This document shows, one piece after another, positions 1 to 7,880 of a DNA stretch of 11,106 bases. The stretch's first letter is position 1; each line of letters begins with the position of its first letter. Source of the DNA: an uncultured bacterium. Lineage in GTDB: Bacteria; Verrucomicrobiota; Kiritimatiellia; RFP12; UBA1067. The position numbers were made by a program, and so were the translations under genes. The notes below the pieces were generated by a model. That model was not told where the DNA came from and ran no database searches. It saw nothing but the letters and a program-made list of their open reading frames with translations. The stretch covers positions 1 through 11,106 of the forward strand of contig CACZAK010000164.1 of assembly GCA_902779075.1 (NCBI GenBank), read 5' to 3'.

Positions 1-91
1 TTCACACGGGAAGCCGTATGCGGGAAAACCGCACGTACGGTTTGATGAGGGGGCGGGCGTACCCGGAAAGGGACGCCCCGCCCTACTCCAC
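1..91 (+). ncRNA. Group II intron 3' end (domains V and VI), partial
   Basis: The first 91 bases look like the 3' end of a bacterial group II intron. Domain V is at about 11-43. Its lower strand AAGCCGTA pairs with TACGGTTT, it contains the catalytic AGC triad at 12-14, it has the two-base CG bulge at 34-35, and an upper GCGG/CCGC stem is capped by a GAAA-type loop. Domain VI follows at about 49-85 as a GC-rich hairpin (GGGCGGGCGT against ACGCCCCGCCC). The end CTACTCCAC at 83-91 fits the usual 3' terminus, with an unpaired A at 85 seven bases from the end as the likely branch point. The reverse transcriptase/maturase gene normally lies just upstream, outside the window. The exact 3' boundary (91) is inferred from family consensus. 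Confidence 0.85.
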
Positions 92-112
92 GAGTAAGAA
101 AGGAAGAAAGCC

Positions 113-2490
113 ATGACAACAGGAAAAGCACTCGACATGCCATTAAAGGCGAAGGCAATTGCACTGGTCATTGCAGCCGTGGCGTTTGGCATCGTACAGG
201 CCGAGGGTACGGGCAGTGCCCTCGCCGAGCTGTGCATCACAAACGCCCAGGGCGTCGTGGCCGGGTACCAGGACCTTGAATACCTCGATACAAGCGTGAA
301 GAAAGACGGCAACGCGTTGCTGTCCGGGCAGCGCATCGTGACAGACTTCCGTCCGCTGGATTCTGACGTGGTGGAGATGACGGTCAAGTTCCTCTCACAC
401 GGATTCGGCTGCAACCAGTTTCTGTGGTGCGACCGCGTGGACGGTCCGGCGGACACCTTTTCCGCCGGAAAGATGGACACAGGCTGCTTCCGTTTCGACC
501 GCGGCTCCTCAACGTCCGGCGCGGAGAAGTGTCCGGCGGCGGTGGGTACTCTTTACCGCATCGTCGCCGACTACGGCAGCCGCGTATGTACGGTGAACGG
601 CAAGAGCGCGGGCACGATGGAATGTGCAAGCTCCTTTTCGCCGCCTACCAATCTCGTGCTCTTCGCCTCGTTCGTGTTCGAAAAGGGCGCCTTCACGCGT
701 TGGAACAACCACGCGAGCGTGCGGTTCTATGCATTCAAGGTGTGGCGCAGCGGGAGACTTGTCTGCCACATCGTCCCTGTGCGCAGGGCGAAAGACGGGG
801 CGATCGGCGTGTACGACCGCGTGGCGGGGAAGTTCTACACGAACGCCGGCAGCGGCGCGTTCAGCGCGAAGCGGACTCGGAAAACGCCGCAGCTTGGCAT
901 CCTCACGCCGCCGGAGGGCAAGATGCCGCGCATCAACGGCACGAGGATCTTCGGGGTACGTCCGGGACGGCCCATCCTGTGGCGGATTCCCGTGACGGGA
1001 GAGCGTCCGATGCGCCTCTCCGTGGAAGGGCTGCCGAAAGGCGCGACGTTTGATGCGGCGCGCGGAATCATCGGCGGGGCCGTGGCGGAGCGGGGGACGT
1101 ACGAGTTTGACGTCGCGGCGGAAAACGCGCACGGCTGCGCGAGCCGCAAATGGAAGCTCGTCGTCGGCGACAAGATCGCGCTCACGCCGCCGATGGGATG
1201 GAACTCCTGGAACTGCTTCAACTTCGCGGTCACGGAGAAGAACATCCGCGACGCGGCCGACGCGATGGTGTCGAGCGGCCTCGCCGACCACGGATGGACG
1301 TACGTGAACATCGACGACTTCTGGCAGAACAATCCCTACCGCTTCAAGGACGATCCGACGTTGCAGGGCGCGGAGCGCAAGCCGGACGGGACCATCAACC
1401 CGAACGCGCGTTTCCCCGACATGAAGGGGCTCGCCGACTACGTTCATGCGAAGGGACTGAAGATTGCACGGGCAGCTGGGGGCACGAGTGGCAGGACGCG
1501 AAGACGTACGCCGACTGGGGCTACGACTACCTCAAGTACGATCTCTGCACGTACAACAGGAAGGGGTTCCGCAATGGAATGTACAGCCACAAGGGAGTCG
1601 GCGGCGGTTCGCCTCTGGAGACCGCGACGTTGCCGTTTCGTCTGATGGGCGAGGCGCTTGCCGCGCAGAAACGCGACATCGTGTTCTCGCTTTGCCAGTA
1701 CGGGCAGGCGAACGTGTCCACGTGGGGCGAGAACGTGGGCGGGCAGTGCTGGCGCACGGGCGGCGACTTCCGGGACAGCTTCCTGCAGATGTCGCGGATC
1801 GTCAACGCGCAGGTCCCGCTCTGGCCGTATGCCCGCCCCGGCGCGTGGAACGACCCCGACATGCTCATGGTGGGACCGATCAGCATCGGCGGGATCGGCA
1901 CCGTGGGCATGACGAAGACGCATGCCTGCACGTTCACGCACAACGAGCAGTACACGCACGTCTCGATGTGGGTGGTGCTCTGCTCGCCGCTCCTCCTCGG
2001 CTGCGACCTGACGAAGCTCGACGACTTCACGCGTTCGCTCCTGACGAACGACGAGGTGATCGAGGTGAACCAGGACGAGCTCGGCGCACAGGCGGCGCTT
2101 GTGGCGAAGGGGCCGCGCGCGCAGGTGTGGGCGAAGCCCATGCGCGACGGATCTCTCGTGTTCGCGCTCTTCAACACCGCGGAGGACGACACGCGCATCG
2201 CCATCGACTTCGATTCGCTCGGCCTCGAGGGGAAGTGGCTCGTGCGCGACCTCTGGCGGCAGAAGGACGAAGGAATCTACGGCATCAGGTATTCGACGGA
2301 AGTGCCGGGGCACGCCACGCACCTCGTCAGGCTCGTTCCGAAGGCGGCCGCCCGCCTCGCCGAAGGCGTGACGGACATCCGCATGAACTCGGTCTATATC
2401 CAGTTCGAGGCACTGCGTCCGGTCGACAAACCCGGCTACAAGGCCCCCCTGTCCTATCCTTGCGAACGTTGCGGGGACAAGTCAAATTGA
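113..2490 (+). pseudogene. Secreted GH27 alpha-galactosidase with LamG-like N-terminal domain, frameshifted by a ~40-bp deletion
   Basis: This gene would encode an exported exo-enzyme that removes terminal alpha-galactose from galactomannan or raffinose-type sugars. Frame one (113 to about 1465, 451 codons) has a signal peptide (MPLKAKAIALVIAAVAFG), then a LamG/concanavalin-like sandwich (about residues 35-245) ending in the YDRVAGKFYTNAGSGAF motif. Next come an Ig-like linker (about 260-350) and the start of the GH27 barrel, with TPPMGWNSWN and YVNIDDFWQ. The rest of the barrel continues in another frame (1468-2490, 340 codons). It carries the nucleophile Asp of YLKYDLC at 1540-1542 and the acid/base motif WNDPDML at 1846-1866. 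At the break, LKI is followed directly by TGSWGHEWQDAK. The usual GIYSSPGP...CAGY stretch (about 14 residues) is absent, so roughly 40 bp are missing. AGGAAG at 101-106 supports the start at 113. A real deletion would inactivate the gene, but an assembly error cannot be excluded. Confidence 0.88.
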
Positions 2491-2573
2491 AAGCCAAGCA
2501 CTAGAACGTGTAGAGCGGTGTTGATTTGGATTTGGGGATGTCTCAGATGGCGCTACATGTACGAGACTTGCCA

Positions 2574-2615
2574 TTTCTTTCACCTATTCAGCAAAATGCG
2601 AATAGGTGAAAGAAA
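2574..2615. repeat. Distal 16-bp inverted repeat upstream of ATPase 1
   Basis: The left arm TTTCTTTCACCTATTC (2574-2589) and the right arm GAATAGGTGAAAGAAA (2600-2615) are perfect reverse complements around AGCAAAATGC, whose inner GCA/TGC can also pair. Its core half-sites TTTCACCTA (2578-2586) and TAGGTGAAA (2603-2611) are 16 bases apart, exactly as in the second inverted repeat downstream. There is no T-run after either side, so it is unlikely to be a terminator. An operator or recognition site is the better guess. Confidence 0.9.
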
Positions 2616-2631
2616 AAAGAGCCTCTAAAAG

Positions 2632-2665
2632 TTTCACCTAAACGCAGAAATACAAATAGGTGAAA
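2632..2665. repeat. Proximal inverted repeat TTTCACCTA / TAGGTGAAA upstream of ATPase 1
   Basis: TTTCACCTA (2632-2640) and TAGGTGAAA (2657-2665) form an inverted pair with a 16-base gap, spanning 34 bp. They repeat the half-sites of the palindrome at 2578-2611, with the same gap but unrelated gap sequence. Conserved half-sites and spacing with a free interior look like a dimeric protein binding site. The right half ends six bases before the predicted -35 box of ATPase 1, so it is well placed to control that promoter. Confidence 0.88.
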
Positions 2666-2671
2666 ATTCCG

Positions 2672-2700
2672 TTGCTGTTTCGGCGGCGGTTTGGTATGCT
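2672..2700 (+). promoter_or_regulatory. Sigma70-like promoter of ATPase 1
   Basis: TTGCTG at 2672-2677 and TATGCT at 2695-2700 are separated by 17 bases, the optimal sigma70 spacing. The -10 box ends 31 bases before the ATG at 2732, which leaves a short leader containing AAGGA at 2720-2724. The two TTTCACCTA inverted repeats lie directly upstream. ATPases 2 and 3 have promoters of the same design. Confidence 0.6.
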
Positions 2701-2731
2701 ATTTCCATCCAACGCAAATAAGGAAACGTGC

Positions 2732-4162
2732 ATGTTTTTCGGTAGAGACAGCGAATTGGACAGACTGGCCTCTCTGTGGCGCAAGCGGGTTTCGTCGCTC
2801 GTCACATGCAGGGGGCGCCGCCGTGTCGGTAAAAGCGCGCTCGTGGAGGAGTTCGCGAAGCGCACCGGTGCGCGCTTCGTGAAGATCGAGGGGCGGCGTC
2901 CGGAGAAGGGGTGGACGAACGCGACTGAACTGGCGACGTTTGCTGAGCAGCTTGCGGCGCAGACGGGCGCGGAGACAACGCCGCCGTCAAATTGGCTCAA
3001 TGCGTTCATCCGGCTTTCGGACAAGATCGTGGACAGCGCGAAGACGGTCGTACTGCTCGACGAGATTTCATGGCTGGGGTATTTCGACAACACCTTCGCC
3101 GCCACGCTGAAGATCGCATGGGACAATTATTTCAAGAAGCACGACAGGCTCGTGCTGGTGGTGTGCGGAAGCGTGTCGAGTTGGATACGGGAGAACATCA
3201 TCGACAACGGCGCGTTCCTTGGACGGCGCTCGCTCGACATCGTCCTAAAAGAACTGCCTCTGAAGGAGTGCGTGAAGTTCTGGGGCGAATCCGCAAATAG
3301 GATTGACGCAAGGGACATCCTTGACGTCCTTTCAGTAACGGGCGGCATTCCGCGCTATCTGGAGGAGATCGATCCCGGACTCTCCGCTTCCGAGAACGTC
3401 CGGCGATTGTGCTACCTGCCGAACGCCATTCTGCGTGTTGATTTCGACGAGATGTTCAACGATGTGATAACGGAGCAGCCCGTGTTCGTAGGCAAAGTCC
3501 TCCGCATTCTTGTGGACGGCCCGAAGAGCGTTACGGAAATTGCATCCGCCCTCGGTACGGAGAAGAGCGGCCGCATCTCCAAGGCGCTTGAGACGCTTGC
3601 GGAGACGGGGCTCGTCTCGTCCGACGCCGGTCTGAATCCCGAAACGGGCGCGGAGGTCAGGACGCGGCGGTATCGCCTGAGGGACAATTACACGCGGTTC
3701 TACCTGAAGTTCGTCGAGCCAGTCGGGCGCATGATCGACGATGGGTCCTATCGCTTCGTCTCACTTTTGATGCTTGACGGATGGGATGCGGTCATGGGAC
3801 TGTCGTTCGAGAACCTTGTCGTGAACAACTACGTCGATCTGCTGCCGCTCCTGCATCTCGGGGGAACGCTGATAACGTCTGCGGCCCCGTACCGCAAGTC
3901 CGCCGTGCGTGGTAGGGGCAAGGGCTGTCAGATTGACCTTCTCATCCAGTCGCAGGGGATGATCTGCGTCGTGGAGGTGAAGAGGCGCGACATCGACAAG
4001 TCGATAATAAGGGAAGTCGATGAAAAAGTGTCGTGCATATCCCGTCCGCCGGGCGTCTCGATACGTACTGCGCTCGTGTTCGACGGAATAATCGCGCCGA
4101 CGGTGGAGGCGAATGGGTATTTCGATGCAATCATTCCTTTTCGCCGCTTGCTTGGATTGTGA
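2732..4162 (+). CDS. AAA-family ATPase 1 with C-terminal DUF234/PD-(D/E)XK-like domain
   Basis: A 476-residue cytoplasmic ATP-binding protein of the family often annotated 'ATP-binding protein, archaeal-ATPase/DUF234 type'. Walker A is GRRRVGKS at residues 28-35 and Walker B is VVLLDE at 106-111. VVCGSVSSWI follows as a sensor-1-like strand. A winged-helix-like stretch (about 270-330: VTEIASALGTEKSGRISKAL) precedes a C-terminal domain with D402 (QIDLLIQ) and E415-x-K417 (VVEVKRR), the spacing of a PD-(D/E)XK nuclease fold. The ATG at 2732 is chosen over the in-frame GTG at 2660 because AAGGA lies seven bases upstream and family members begin with a GRDSEL-type motif; the GTG also lies upstream of the predicted promoter. 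The gene sits between two glycosidase genes, 44 bp before the xylanase, and shares no evident function with them. Its biological role is unknown in this family; no substrate is claimed. Confidence 0.9.
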   Translation: MFFGRDSELDRLASLWRKRVSSLVTCRGRRRVGKSALVEEFAKRTGARFVKIEGRRPEKGWTNATELATFAEQLAAQTGAETTPPSNWLNAFIRLSDKIVDSAKTVVLLDEISWLGYFDNTFAATLKIAWDNYFKKHDRLVLVVCGSVSSWIRENIIDNGAFLGRRSLDIVLKELPLKECVKFWGESANRIDARDILDVLSVTGGIPRYLEEIDPGLSASENVRRLCYLPNAILRVDFDEMFNDVITEQPVFVGKVLRILVDGPKSVTEIASALGTEKSGRISKALETLAETGLVSSDAGLNPETGAEVRTRRYRLRDNYTRFYLKFVEPVGRMIDDGSYRFVSLLMLDGWDAVMGLSFENLVVNNYVDLLPLLHLGGTLITSAAPYRKSAVRGRGKGCQIDLLIQSQGMICVVEVKRRDIDKSIIREVDEKVSCISRPPGVSIRTALVFDGIIAPTVEANGYFDAIIPFRRLLGL

Positions 4163-4206
4163 ACGGCTCGGCGGCGAGTTAAAAAAAGAAACGAGGAGAG
4201 GTAAAA

Positions 4207-5667
4207 ATGGGCAAGGACATACAGTCTCGCAGGGATTTCCTGCGCCATGCGGTGATGCTTGCGGGAGCGGGCGTCACCGCGCCGCTGTGGGCGGCGATGA
4301 AGTTCGACAAGAACTCCGTGCTGCGGTACTTCCGCGCAAACGCCGCCGCGACGGACGCGCGCGTAAAGGATGGGATCGAGGCGAACCGCAAGGGCGACGC
4401 GACGCTTCTCTTCACGGACGCGCAGGGGCGTCCGTGCGAGAACGTCCACATGAAGGTGCGCCAGACGCGCCACGACTTCAAGTACGGCGCGAACCTCTTT
4501 GGTCTCTCCGAGACGAAGAACGGCGCGGAGCATGCCGCCGCGTACAGGGAGCGTTTCGCGGCGGCGTTCAACTTCGCGACGCTGCCGTTCTACTGGCAGG
4601 CCAACGAGCCTGAACCCGGCAAATACCGGTTCGCGAAGGACTCTCCCTACATGTACCGCCGTCCGCCGATAGACTTATGCCTCGAATTCTGCGAGGCGAA
4701 CGGCATCGAGCCGAAGGCCCACTGCCTGAACTACATGACGCCGGGGGAATTCCCGAAATGGTGGAAGAAGAGCGACGTGAAGCACGAGAAGGAACTCCTA
4801 GAGAAGCGCTTCAGCGTACTCGCCGAACGCTACGCGGAGAGAATTCCGATGTGGGAGGTGACGAACGAGACGCTCACCTGTGCAAACGACCAGCGGCAGC
4901 TGAGCAGCCTCTTTTCCGAACCCGACCTCGTGGAATGGTGCTTTAAGACTGCGGCGAAGTACTTCAAGAAGAACAAGCTCGTCATCAACGACATGCACGC
5001 GTGGGTGTGGGAACGGTTCAAGAAGAGCCGCAGCTCGTACTACATGCAGATCGAGAACGCGCTGCTGAAGGGATGCCGCATCGACGGCGTGGGGATGCAG
5101 GCGCACGCCGTCTGGGGCGCGGACATGAAGAAGGTCGCTTCGCTCGCGCGGTTCCAGTACAATCCTCAGTTCACGTTCGACCTGCTCGACACCTACGCCA
5201 AGCTTGGCAAGCCAATCCAGATCACGGAGTGCACCATTCCCGCCTGTTCGGAGGATCCCGGCGACGAGGCGGTGCAGGCAGAGATCGTGCGCAACCTCTA
5301 CCGAGTCTGGTTCTCGCACAAGGCGATGGAGGCGATCATCTACTGGGACCTTTCCGACGCTTATACGTGGCAGCCCAAGTTATTCGGCTCGTTCCTCCGC
5401 CGCGACATGAGCCCGAAGCCGTCCTACAAGGTGATCTGCGATCTCTTCGGACGCGAATGGCGCACGAACTTCGACCGCGACGCGCCAGGTGGGCGTCTTT
5501 CGTTCCGTGGTTTCTGCGGCACGTATGAGGTGGAGGCGACCTCCAACGGGCGCACCGTCAAACGCCAGTTCCATGTCGGCAACGCCTCTTCCGCCCCGAT
5601 CGAAATCTCTTTTGCTTCAGGGCGAGTACCGCAGTTTGCTCGTGCGAAGTGCGAACGGAACTGTTAA
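4207..5667 (+). CDS. Tat-exported GH10 endo-beta-1,4-xylanase
   Basis: A 486-residue glycoside hydrolase family 10 protein expected to cut the beta-1,4-xylan backbone outside the cytoplasm. The N-terminus carries a Tat-type signal (SRRDFLRHAVMLAGAG). An N-terminal strand region (LFTDAQGRPCENVHMKV) leads into the barrel, with FKYGANLF and FYWQANEPEPGKYRF. The acid/base is E221 in MWEVTNE and the nucleophile is E341 in QITEC. KAHCLNYM, GVGMQAHAVWG and AIIYWDLSDAYTW are also typical GH10 blocks. The LRRDMSPKPSYKVICDLF end of the barrel is followed by a short beta-rich tail (about 425-486). GAGGAGAGG at 4193-4201 supports the start. The next gene begins 36 bp downstream, so the two are probably one transcript. 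ITEC replaces the more common ITELD, which is a mild variation; both catalytic acids are present. Confidence 0.92.
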   Translation: MGKDIQSRRDFLRHAVMLAGAGVTAPLWAAMKFDKNSVLRYFRANAAATDARVKDGIEANRKGDATLLFTDAQGRPCENVHMKVRQTRHDFKYGANLFGLSETKNGAEHAAAYRERFAAAFNFATLPFYWQANEPEPGKYRFAKDSPYMYRRPPIDLCLEFCEANGIEPKAHCLNYMTPGEFPKWWKKSDVKHEKELLEKRFSVLAERYAERIPMWEVTNETLTCANDQRQLSSLFSEPDLVEWCFKTAAKYFKKNKLVINDMHAWVWERFKKSRSSYYMQIENALLKGCRIDGVGMQAHAVWGADMKKVASLARFQYNPQFTFDLLDTYAKLGKPIQITECTIPACSEDPGDEAVQAEIVRNLYRVWFSHKAMEAIIYWDLSDAYTWQPKLFGSFLRRDMSPKPSYKVICDLFGREWRTNFDRDAPGGRLSFRGFCGTYEVEATSNGRTVKRQFHVGNASSAPIEISFASGRVPQFARAKCERNC

Positions 5668-5703
5668 ACTACCGTCGTAAGGCATTGCAAGAGGAGAGAT
5701 CTC

Positions 5704-7767
5704 ATGAAGAAACTAAGGATCGTTGCAGCGGCGATTATGGCCGCCGCGAAGAGTCTGCCCAGCAGCGGCGGAGAGCTCGTTCTCAATGGCGGCTTCGACG
5801 AGGTCATGGACGGCAAGACGGCGCACTGGAACACGATCGGGAGGAAGTTCACCTACCGCGACGGCGAGGGCCGCAACGGCACGCGCGCTCTCTGTTACGA
5901 GAACGACGACCCGAAGTTCTACTCGTTCCCCGGGCAGAGGATACGGCTCAAGGCCGGACACGCATACGAGTACCAGGTGTGGGTGAAGACCGAGGACCTG
6001 ACGGGCAACGAATCTGGCGCAACCGTGTGCATCGAGTGGAACGACGCGAACGGGAAGTGGCTTGGCGGCGCGTACGTGGGAGGCGTGAAGGGCACGAAAG
6101 ACTGGACGTGCGTGAAGGGCGTGACGGACAAGGTGCCGAAGGGGGCCGCATCCGCAAGGGTGAGTCCATACGTGCGCAAGGGAATGAAGGGCAAGGCGTG
6201 GTTTGACGACGTGTCGGTGCGCGAATACGTGCTGCCGCCCGTGGCGGGCGTGTATTCAACCGCATACCGCAACATGGCGGCGGAGGGCGAGGTGACTTTT
6301 CGGGCGGCGCTTGACGTACCGGAAGACCGCGCAGGCCCGGGTCTCGCCATATGGTTCATATATCAGAACGCAAAGGGTGACGTGTGCAGAACGCGCGCCA
6401 CGAATTCGCTTGGCGAGAGCGTGACGCTGAAGGTGGCAGAGATGAAGATGGGCGCGCAGCGCGTCGCGGCCGAGCTCTTCGACGGAAAGGAGCGGCTGGG
6501 AGGCGCGGAGACGACGTTCACGCGCGTGGAGCGGATGCCGAAGATGTCCACGTGCTTCGACCGCCAGGGCCGCGCGATTGTGGACGGCAAGCCGTTCTTT
6601 CCGCTTGGCATGTACTGGAGCGCCGTCACCACGAACAAGATCGAGACGTACGCGAAGGGTCCGTTCAACTGCCTCATGCCGTACCATGCGCCGAATTCGA
6701 AGGACCTAATGGACCTCTGTCACGCAAAGGGCCTGAAGGTGATCTACAGCGTCAAGGACATCTACAGCGGTACGCGCTGGGCGCCGAAGGGGATCAAGAC
6801 TGAGGCGGACGAAACGCGCTATATCAAGGATCGCGTGAACCGCTTCAAGAACCACCCCGCGCTTCTCGCGTGGTACCTCAACGACGAACTGCCGCTCACC
6901 ATGCTGCCACGCCTTGCGGCGCGACGCGATCTGATGGAGAAACTTGATCCTGGACATCCCGGCTGGGCCGTGCTGTACCAGTACAAATCGATTCGCGAGT
7001 ACATGCCGTCGTTTGACGTGGTGGGTACCGATCCCTATCCGATTCCGTCGAAGCCGGCGGCAATGGCCACGGAGTGGACGAAGAAAACCGTACGCGGCAC
7101 GCTCGGGTGCAAGCCAGTGTGGCAGGTACCGCAGGCGTTCAACTGGGCTGCGTACAGGAAGACGCCCGAGGAGAAGGCGAAATGCCGCGCGCCGACCGAG
7201 GCGGAGCTGCGCTCGATGTGCTGGCAGTGCATCGCCAACGGCGCAAATGGACTTGTGATGTACTCGTTCTTCGATCTGGAGAAGCGTCCCAACGGCGAGG
7301 AGTTCGAGCGGAGGTGGGCGGAGTGCTGCCGCGTAGGCGAGGAGATACGCGCGCAGTTCCCCGTGCTGCTTTCGGCGGAGGGGGACGGGCGGCTGATCGT
7401 GACTGGCGTTAGTCACATGAAGCCGGATGACGACTGGAAGGGACCGAAGCATCCAGTGTCGGCGCGTGGATGGGTGAAGGACGGCGCGGAGTACGTCCTT
7501 GTGGTCAATGGCTACGAGAAGGAGCTGCAAGTGACAGTGGGGCTGGCGGGTCTCGGTCGCACGGCGGCCGAGAGCGTGTTCGGTCCTGTGCCGAAACTCG
7601 TGCCCCGCGAAAACTCCGATTCGCTCAGGCTGCGTCTCGCTCCGCTCGAGCCCGCCCTCGTGCGCCTATCCCTACCACGGTTCGGGCTACGGCGACGACG
7701 CCAACCTGTATTTCTACCTGCCATACGGCAAATACCGGATGAACGGCAAGTCTTGCGTGGTGAATGA
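5704..7767 (+). CDS. Clan GH-A-like glycosidase with N-terminal CBM4/9-like module; abnormal C-terminus
   Basis: A 687-codon open frame for a probable exported carbohydrate-active protein. A weak signal peptide (MKKLRIVAAAIMAAA) is followed by a CBM4/9-like jelly roll (about 24-178: ELVLNGGFDE at the start, KAWFDDVSVREY at the end) and a beta-sandwich (about 185-285). A (beta/alpha)8 barrel (about 290-560) starts at DGKPFFPLGMYW, with a probable acid/base E395 in WYLNDEL, then VVGTDPYPIP and GANGLVMYSFFDL. I could not find a clear nucleophile Glu. The strand that often carries it reads WQVPQAFNW (473-481), with Gln at 477, so activity is uncertain and the GH family is not assigned. After about residue 655 (LEPALVRLSLP) the frame turns into an Arg-rich tail. 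That tail is the shadow of another gene's 3' end, so the original stop has been lost. GAGGAG at 5691-5696 supports the start. Confidence 0.75.
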   Translation: MKKLRIVAAAIMAAAKSLPSSGGELVLNGGFDEVMDGKTAHWNTIGRKFTYRDGEGRNGTRALCYENDDPKFYSFPGQRIRLKAGHAYEYQVWVKTEDLTGNESGATVCIEWNDANGKWLGGAYVGGVKGTKDWTCVKGVTDKVPKGAASARVSPYVRKGMKGKAWFDDVSVREYVLPPVAGVYSTAYRNMAAEGEVTFRAALDVPEDRAGPGLAIWFIYQNAKGDVCRTRATNSLGESVTLKVAEMKMGAQRVAAELFDGKERLGGAETTFTRVERMPKMSTCFDRQGRAIVDGKPFFPLGMYWSAVTTNKIETYAKGPFNCLMPYHAPNSKDLMDLCHAKGLKVIYSVKDIYSGTRWAPKGIKTEADETRYIKDRVNRFKNHPALLAWYLNDELPLTMLPRLAARRDLMEKLDPGHPGWAVLYQYKSIREYMPSFDVVGTDPYPIPSKPAAMATEWTKKTVRGTLGCKPVWQVPQAFNWAAYRKTPEEKAKCRAPTEAELRSMCWQCIANGANGLVMYSFFDLEKRPNGEEFERRWAECCRVGEEIRAQFPVLLSAEGDGRLIVTGVSHMKPDDDWKGPKHPVSARGWVKDGAEYVLVVNGYEKELQVTVGLAGLGRTAAESVFGPVPKLVPRENSDSLRLRLAPLEPALVRLSLPRFGLRRRRQPVFLPAIRQIPDERQVLRGE

Positions 7768-7810
7768 AACCGGCGTCCACTTCCCCGGAATGGTCATCAT
7801 CGTTAAGTAG
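7667..7810 (+). pseudogene. Out-of-frame 3' remnant of an unidentified gene
   Basis: Reading from 7667 in a frame different from the preceding glycosidase gives 47 well-formed codons, starting YPYHGSGYGDD and ending FPGMVIIVK before the TAG at 7808-7810. The composition (Tyr, Gly, Asp, Asn, alternating hydrophobics) looks like the beta-rich C-terminus of a secreted protein, whereas the glycosidase frame over the same bases gives an unnatural RRRR-type tail. I infer that a deletion joined the end of the glycosidase gene to the end of another gene near 7665. The parent protein is not recognised. The 34-bp repeat array begins within a few bases of its stop codon. Confidence 0.55.
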
Positions 7811-7814
7811 CGCG

Positions 7815-7880
7815 GTTCCCGTAACCCGTCAGAACGTGTATTGAAGTGGTTTTCGTAACCCGTCAAAACGTGTATTGAAG
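7815..7880 (+). repeat. 34-bp tandem repeat, array 1 (two copies)
   Basis: The core GTAACCCGTC starts at 7821 and again at 7855, exactly 34 bases apart, followed each time by A(A/G)AACGTGTATTGAAG. The first copy has one G (CAGAACG) where the other copies have A. The same unit occurs three times at 9851-9939, also with a 34-base period. There are no spacers, so this is a direct tandem repeat. I see no internal palindrome. Unlike array 2, this one does not abut a recognisable promoter. Confidence 0.92.

Noticed and set aside
509..2322. Long open frames on the minus strand opposite GH27 (509-1447 and 1444-2322)
   Set aside because: They are Arg/His/Ala-rich low-quality translations, typical of the shadow of a high-GC gene, with no recognisable domain.
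2574..2615. Strong hairpin after GH27 as a rho-independent terminator
   Set aside because: No T-run follows it on either strand, and its half-sites recur with the same gap at 2632-2665, which fits a binding site better.
2660..2731. GTG at 2660 as the start of ATPase 1
   Set aside because: It lies upstream of the predicted promoter and has no ribosome site; ATG 2732 has AAGGA at a good distance and begins where the family begins.
6706..7530. 274-codon minus-strand frame opposite the GH-A-like gene
   Set aside because: Composition is that of an antisense shadow; the plus strand encodes a clear CBM4/9-like module and barrel.
7811..7880. Integron attC site or transposon terminal repeat
   Set aside because: The 34-bp unit has no inverted core sites or palindrome, and no integrase or transposase gene is visible.
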